DNA from: an uncultured Oscillospiraceae bacterium
GTDB lineage: Bacteria > Bacillota > Clostridia > Oscillospirales > Acutalibacteraceae
Length of the DNA: 12,960 nt
Assembly: GCA_900548085.1 (NCBI GenBank)
Contig: URJF01000031.1
Span: forward strand, 1 to 12,960
Direction: 5' to 3'
Part shown: positions 12,029-12,960 of the stretch, in pieces
Numbering within the stretch: the stretch's first letter is position 1
Layout: the number at the start of each line of letters is the position of its first letter
Program-made: the position numbers and the translations under genes
Notes under the pieces: generated by a model
Databases searched by the model: none
What the model saw: the letters and a program-made list of their open reading frames with translations, nothing else
Told to the model about the DNA's origin: nothing

Positions 12029-12960
12029 ATGGCAGAAGAATCATTAAAAGCTAAAGTCAGCAACCTTGTTGACAATGTAAAGTATTATTGGAAAAAACCG
12101 CCTAAGGGCAGGTATATGTCATTCAAAGAGGTAGCGTCTTATGCTTTTGGCGGTATCGGCGCCTATCTCATTGTTTGTATGAGTATTCCTTGTATATTAG
12201 GTGCTACTAACGTGTTCCTGTCGGGTACCATCGGTATCGGACTTACGGATATGTACATTATGTATGTCATTGGCGTTTTGGTAGGTATTCCGCTTACCGG
12301 TGTCCGTGCTAATATTGTAGATAATACCCGTAACAAAGCAGGTAAATATAGGCCGTATCTTCTTCGTATGGGCATACCGTGCTCTGTTATTTTTGTAGCA
12401 ATGGTTTGGTTCCCGTATGATAAGCTCCATCTCATCGTCGGCAACGGCGAGATGTTCGGAAAGAGCAGTGAATATGTTGCAAAGTGTGCCGTTGTGCTCG
12501 CCTTCAATATTGCACTTCAGTTTTTCTATTATTTCTTTTATGATGCTTATGAGAACCTTATCCATGTTCTTTCGCCTAATTCACAGGAGCGTGCGGATGT
12601 TGCTTCCGTAAAGAGTATCATCTATTCATTCGGTCCTACGGTTTATAATATTATTATTCCTTTGATTGCCGCCCTTATCGGTGTAAATCAGACCGATATC
12701 CGTGTGTACCGTATTGCTTTTCCGGTTATCGGAGTTATAGGTACCTTGCTCGTTTTTGTAGTTTATGCCAATACTCAAGAAAAAATTATTCAGGCAAAGA
12801 CACACGTTATTCAAATTAAGTTTACCGATGCTTTCCGTGAGGTTGCTAAGAATAAATACTTCTGGATAATCTCACTTGCATCGTGGATAGGCTTCCTTGA
12901 GACAGCATATGCTAACATTCTTTATTGGCTGTGCAACTACGGTGGTGCTTGCTCTCAAGG
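12029..12960 (+). CDS. GPH-family (MFS) sugar:cation symporter, 5' part
   Basis: An open frame starts at ATG 12029, nine bases after AAAGGGG, and runs off the window after 310 codons without a stop. It begins MAEESLKAKVSNLV and encodes several membrane helices. The segment IVDNTRNKAGKYRPYLL (about 96-112) corresponds to the D-x-T-x-x-x-x-G-[RK]-[YF]-RP loop between helices 2 and 3 of glycoside-pentoside-hexuronide transporters such as MelB and XynB-type symporters. DAYENLIHVLSPNSQERADV (175-194) and SFGPTVYNIIIPLI also fit the family. The full protein should be about 450-500 residues with 12 helices. It would take up a sugar or glycoside with Na+ or H+. The substrate is unknown; pentosides are attractive given the arabinofuranosidase 7 kb away, but that is inference. 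Confidence 0.85.
   Translation, partial: MAEESLKAKVSNLVDNVKYYWKKPPKGRYMSFKEVASYAFGGIGAYLIVCMSIPCILGATNVFLSGTIGIGLTDMYIMYVIGVLVGIPLTGVRANIVDNTRNKAGKYRPYLLRMGIPCSVIFVAMVWFPYDKLHLIVGNGEMFGKSSEYVAKCAVVLAFNIALQFFYYFFYDAYENLIHVLSPNSQERADVASVKSIIYSFGPTVYNIIIPLIAALIGVNQTDIRVYRIAFPVIGVIGTLLVFVVYANTQEKIIQAKTHVIQIKFTDAFREVAKNKYFWIISLASWIGFLETAYANILYWLCNYGGACSQ

Noticed and set aside
12163..12814. Minus-strand open frames at the window end
   Set aside because: They are shadows of the GPH transporter frame, which reads open from 12029 to the edge and carries family motifs.

Overview
The window looks like chromosomal DNA of a gut-type clostridium (Firmicutes; Oscillospiraceae/Ruminococcaceae-like is my best guess). 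The basis is strong GGAGG-type ribosome sites, clear sigma-A promoters, a stand-alone nrdR, a DUF6171-like zinc-ribbon protein, secreted lysine-rich FN3 proteins, and a GH51 arabinofuranosidase with a GPH-family sugar transporter. The DNA is moderately AT-rich. There is no rRNA, tRNA, CRISPR array or intact mobile element.

Layout. (1) 1-1817, + strand: the last 41 codons of a PLP-dependent aminotransferase, then a TIM-barrel sugar phosphate isomerase/epimerase (stop and start overlap in TGATG) and a DMT/EamA transporter, probably one operon. (2) 1815-2410: nrdR on its own promoter, with two sequences matching the NrdR operator, closed by a hairpin that also serves the convergent operon. (3) 2411-4710, - strand: GH51 alpha-L-arabinofuranosidase, a small DUF6171-like cysteine protein and a HAD-IB phosphatase, tightly coupled (ATGA overlap, then a 3-nt gap). 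(4) 4786-7420, + strand: a divergent promoter drives an M24B Xaa-Pro peptidase and a secreted protein with two FN3 domains and an alpha/beta-hydrolase domain, ending at a strong terminator. (5) 7421-7873: a gap without an intact known gene. On the - strand it holds a decayed ABC-transporter ATPase relic with three in-frame stops, an unrecognised 56-codon ORF, and a hairpin behind the DUF2207 gene. (6) 7874-10758, - strand: inorganic pyrophosphatase, LemA, then a DUF2207 membrane protein, probably one operon. (7) 10777-11885, + strand: a divergent, fully consensus promoter drives a MIF-family tautomerase and a sirtuin one base apart. (8) 11937-12960, + strand: a GPH-type sugar/cation symporter running off the window, behind an unusual promoter whose -10 element sits in the loop of a 16-bp inverted repeat that is also the likely sirtuin terminator.

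How the genes fit together. Most are housekeeping or peripheral metabolism. The most coherent theme, which is inference only, is plant cell-wall pentose use: a cytoplasmic arabinofuranosidase, a secreted esterase-like hydrolase and a GPH transporter lie within about 9 kb but in separate operons. I see no clear novel defence or mobile system. The points most worth a second look are the regulatory architecture at 11937-12013, the two NrdR boxes, the ABC relic with its neighbouring unknown ORF, and the MIF-sirtuin pair.
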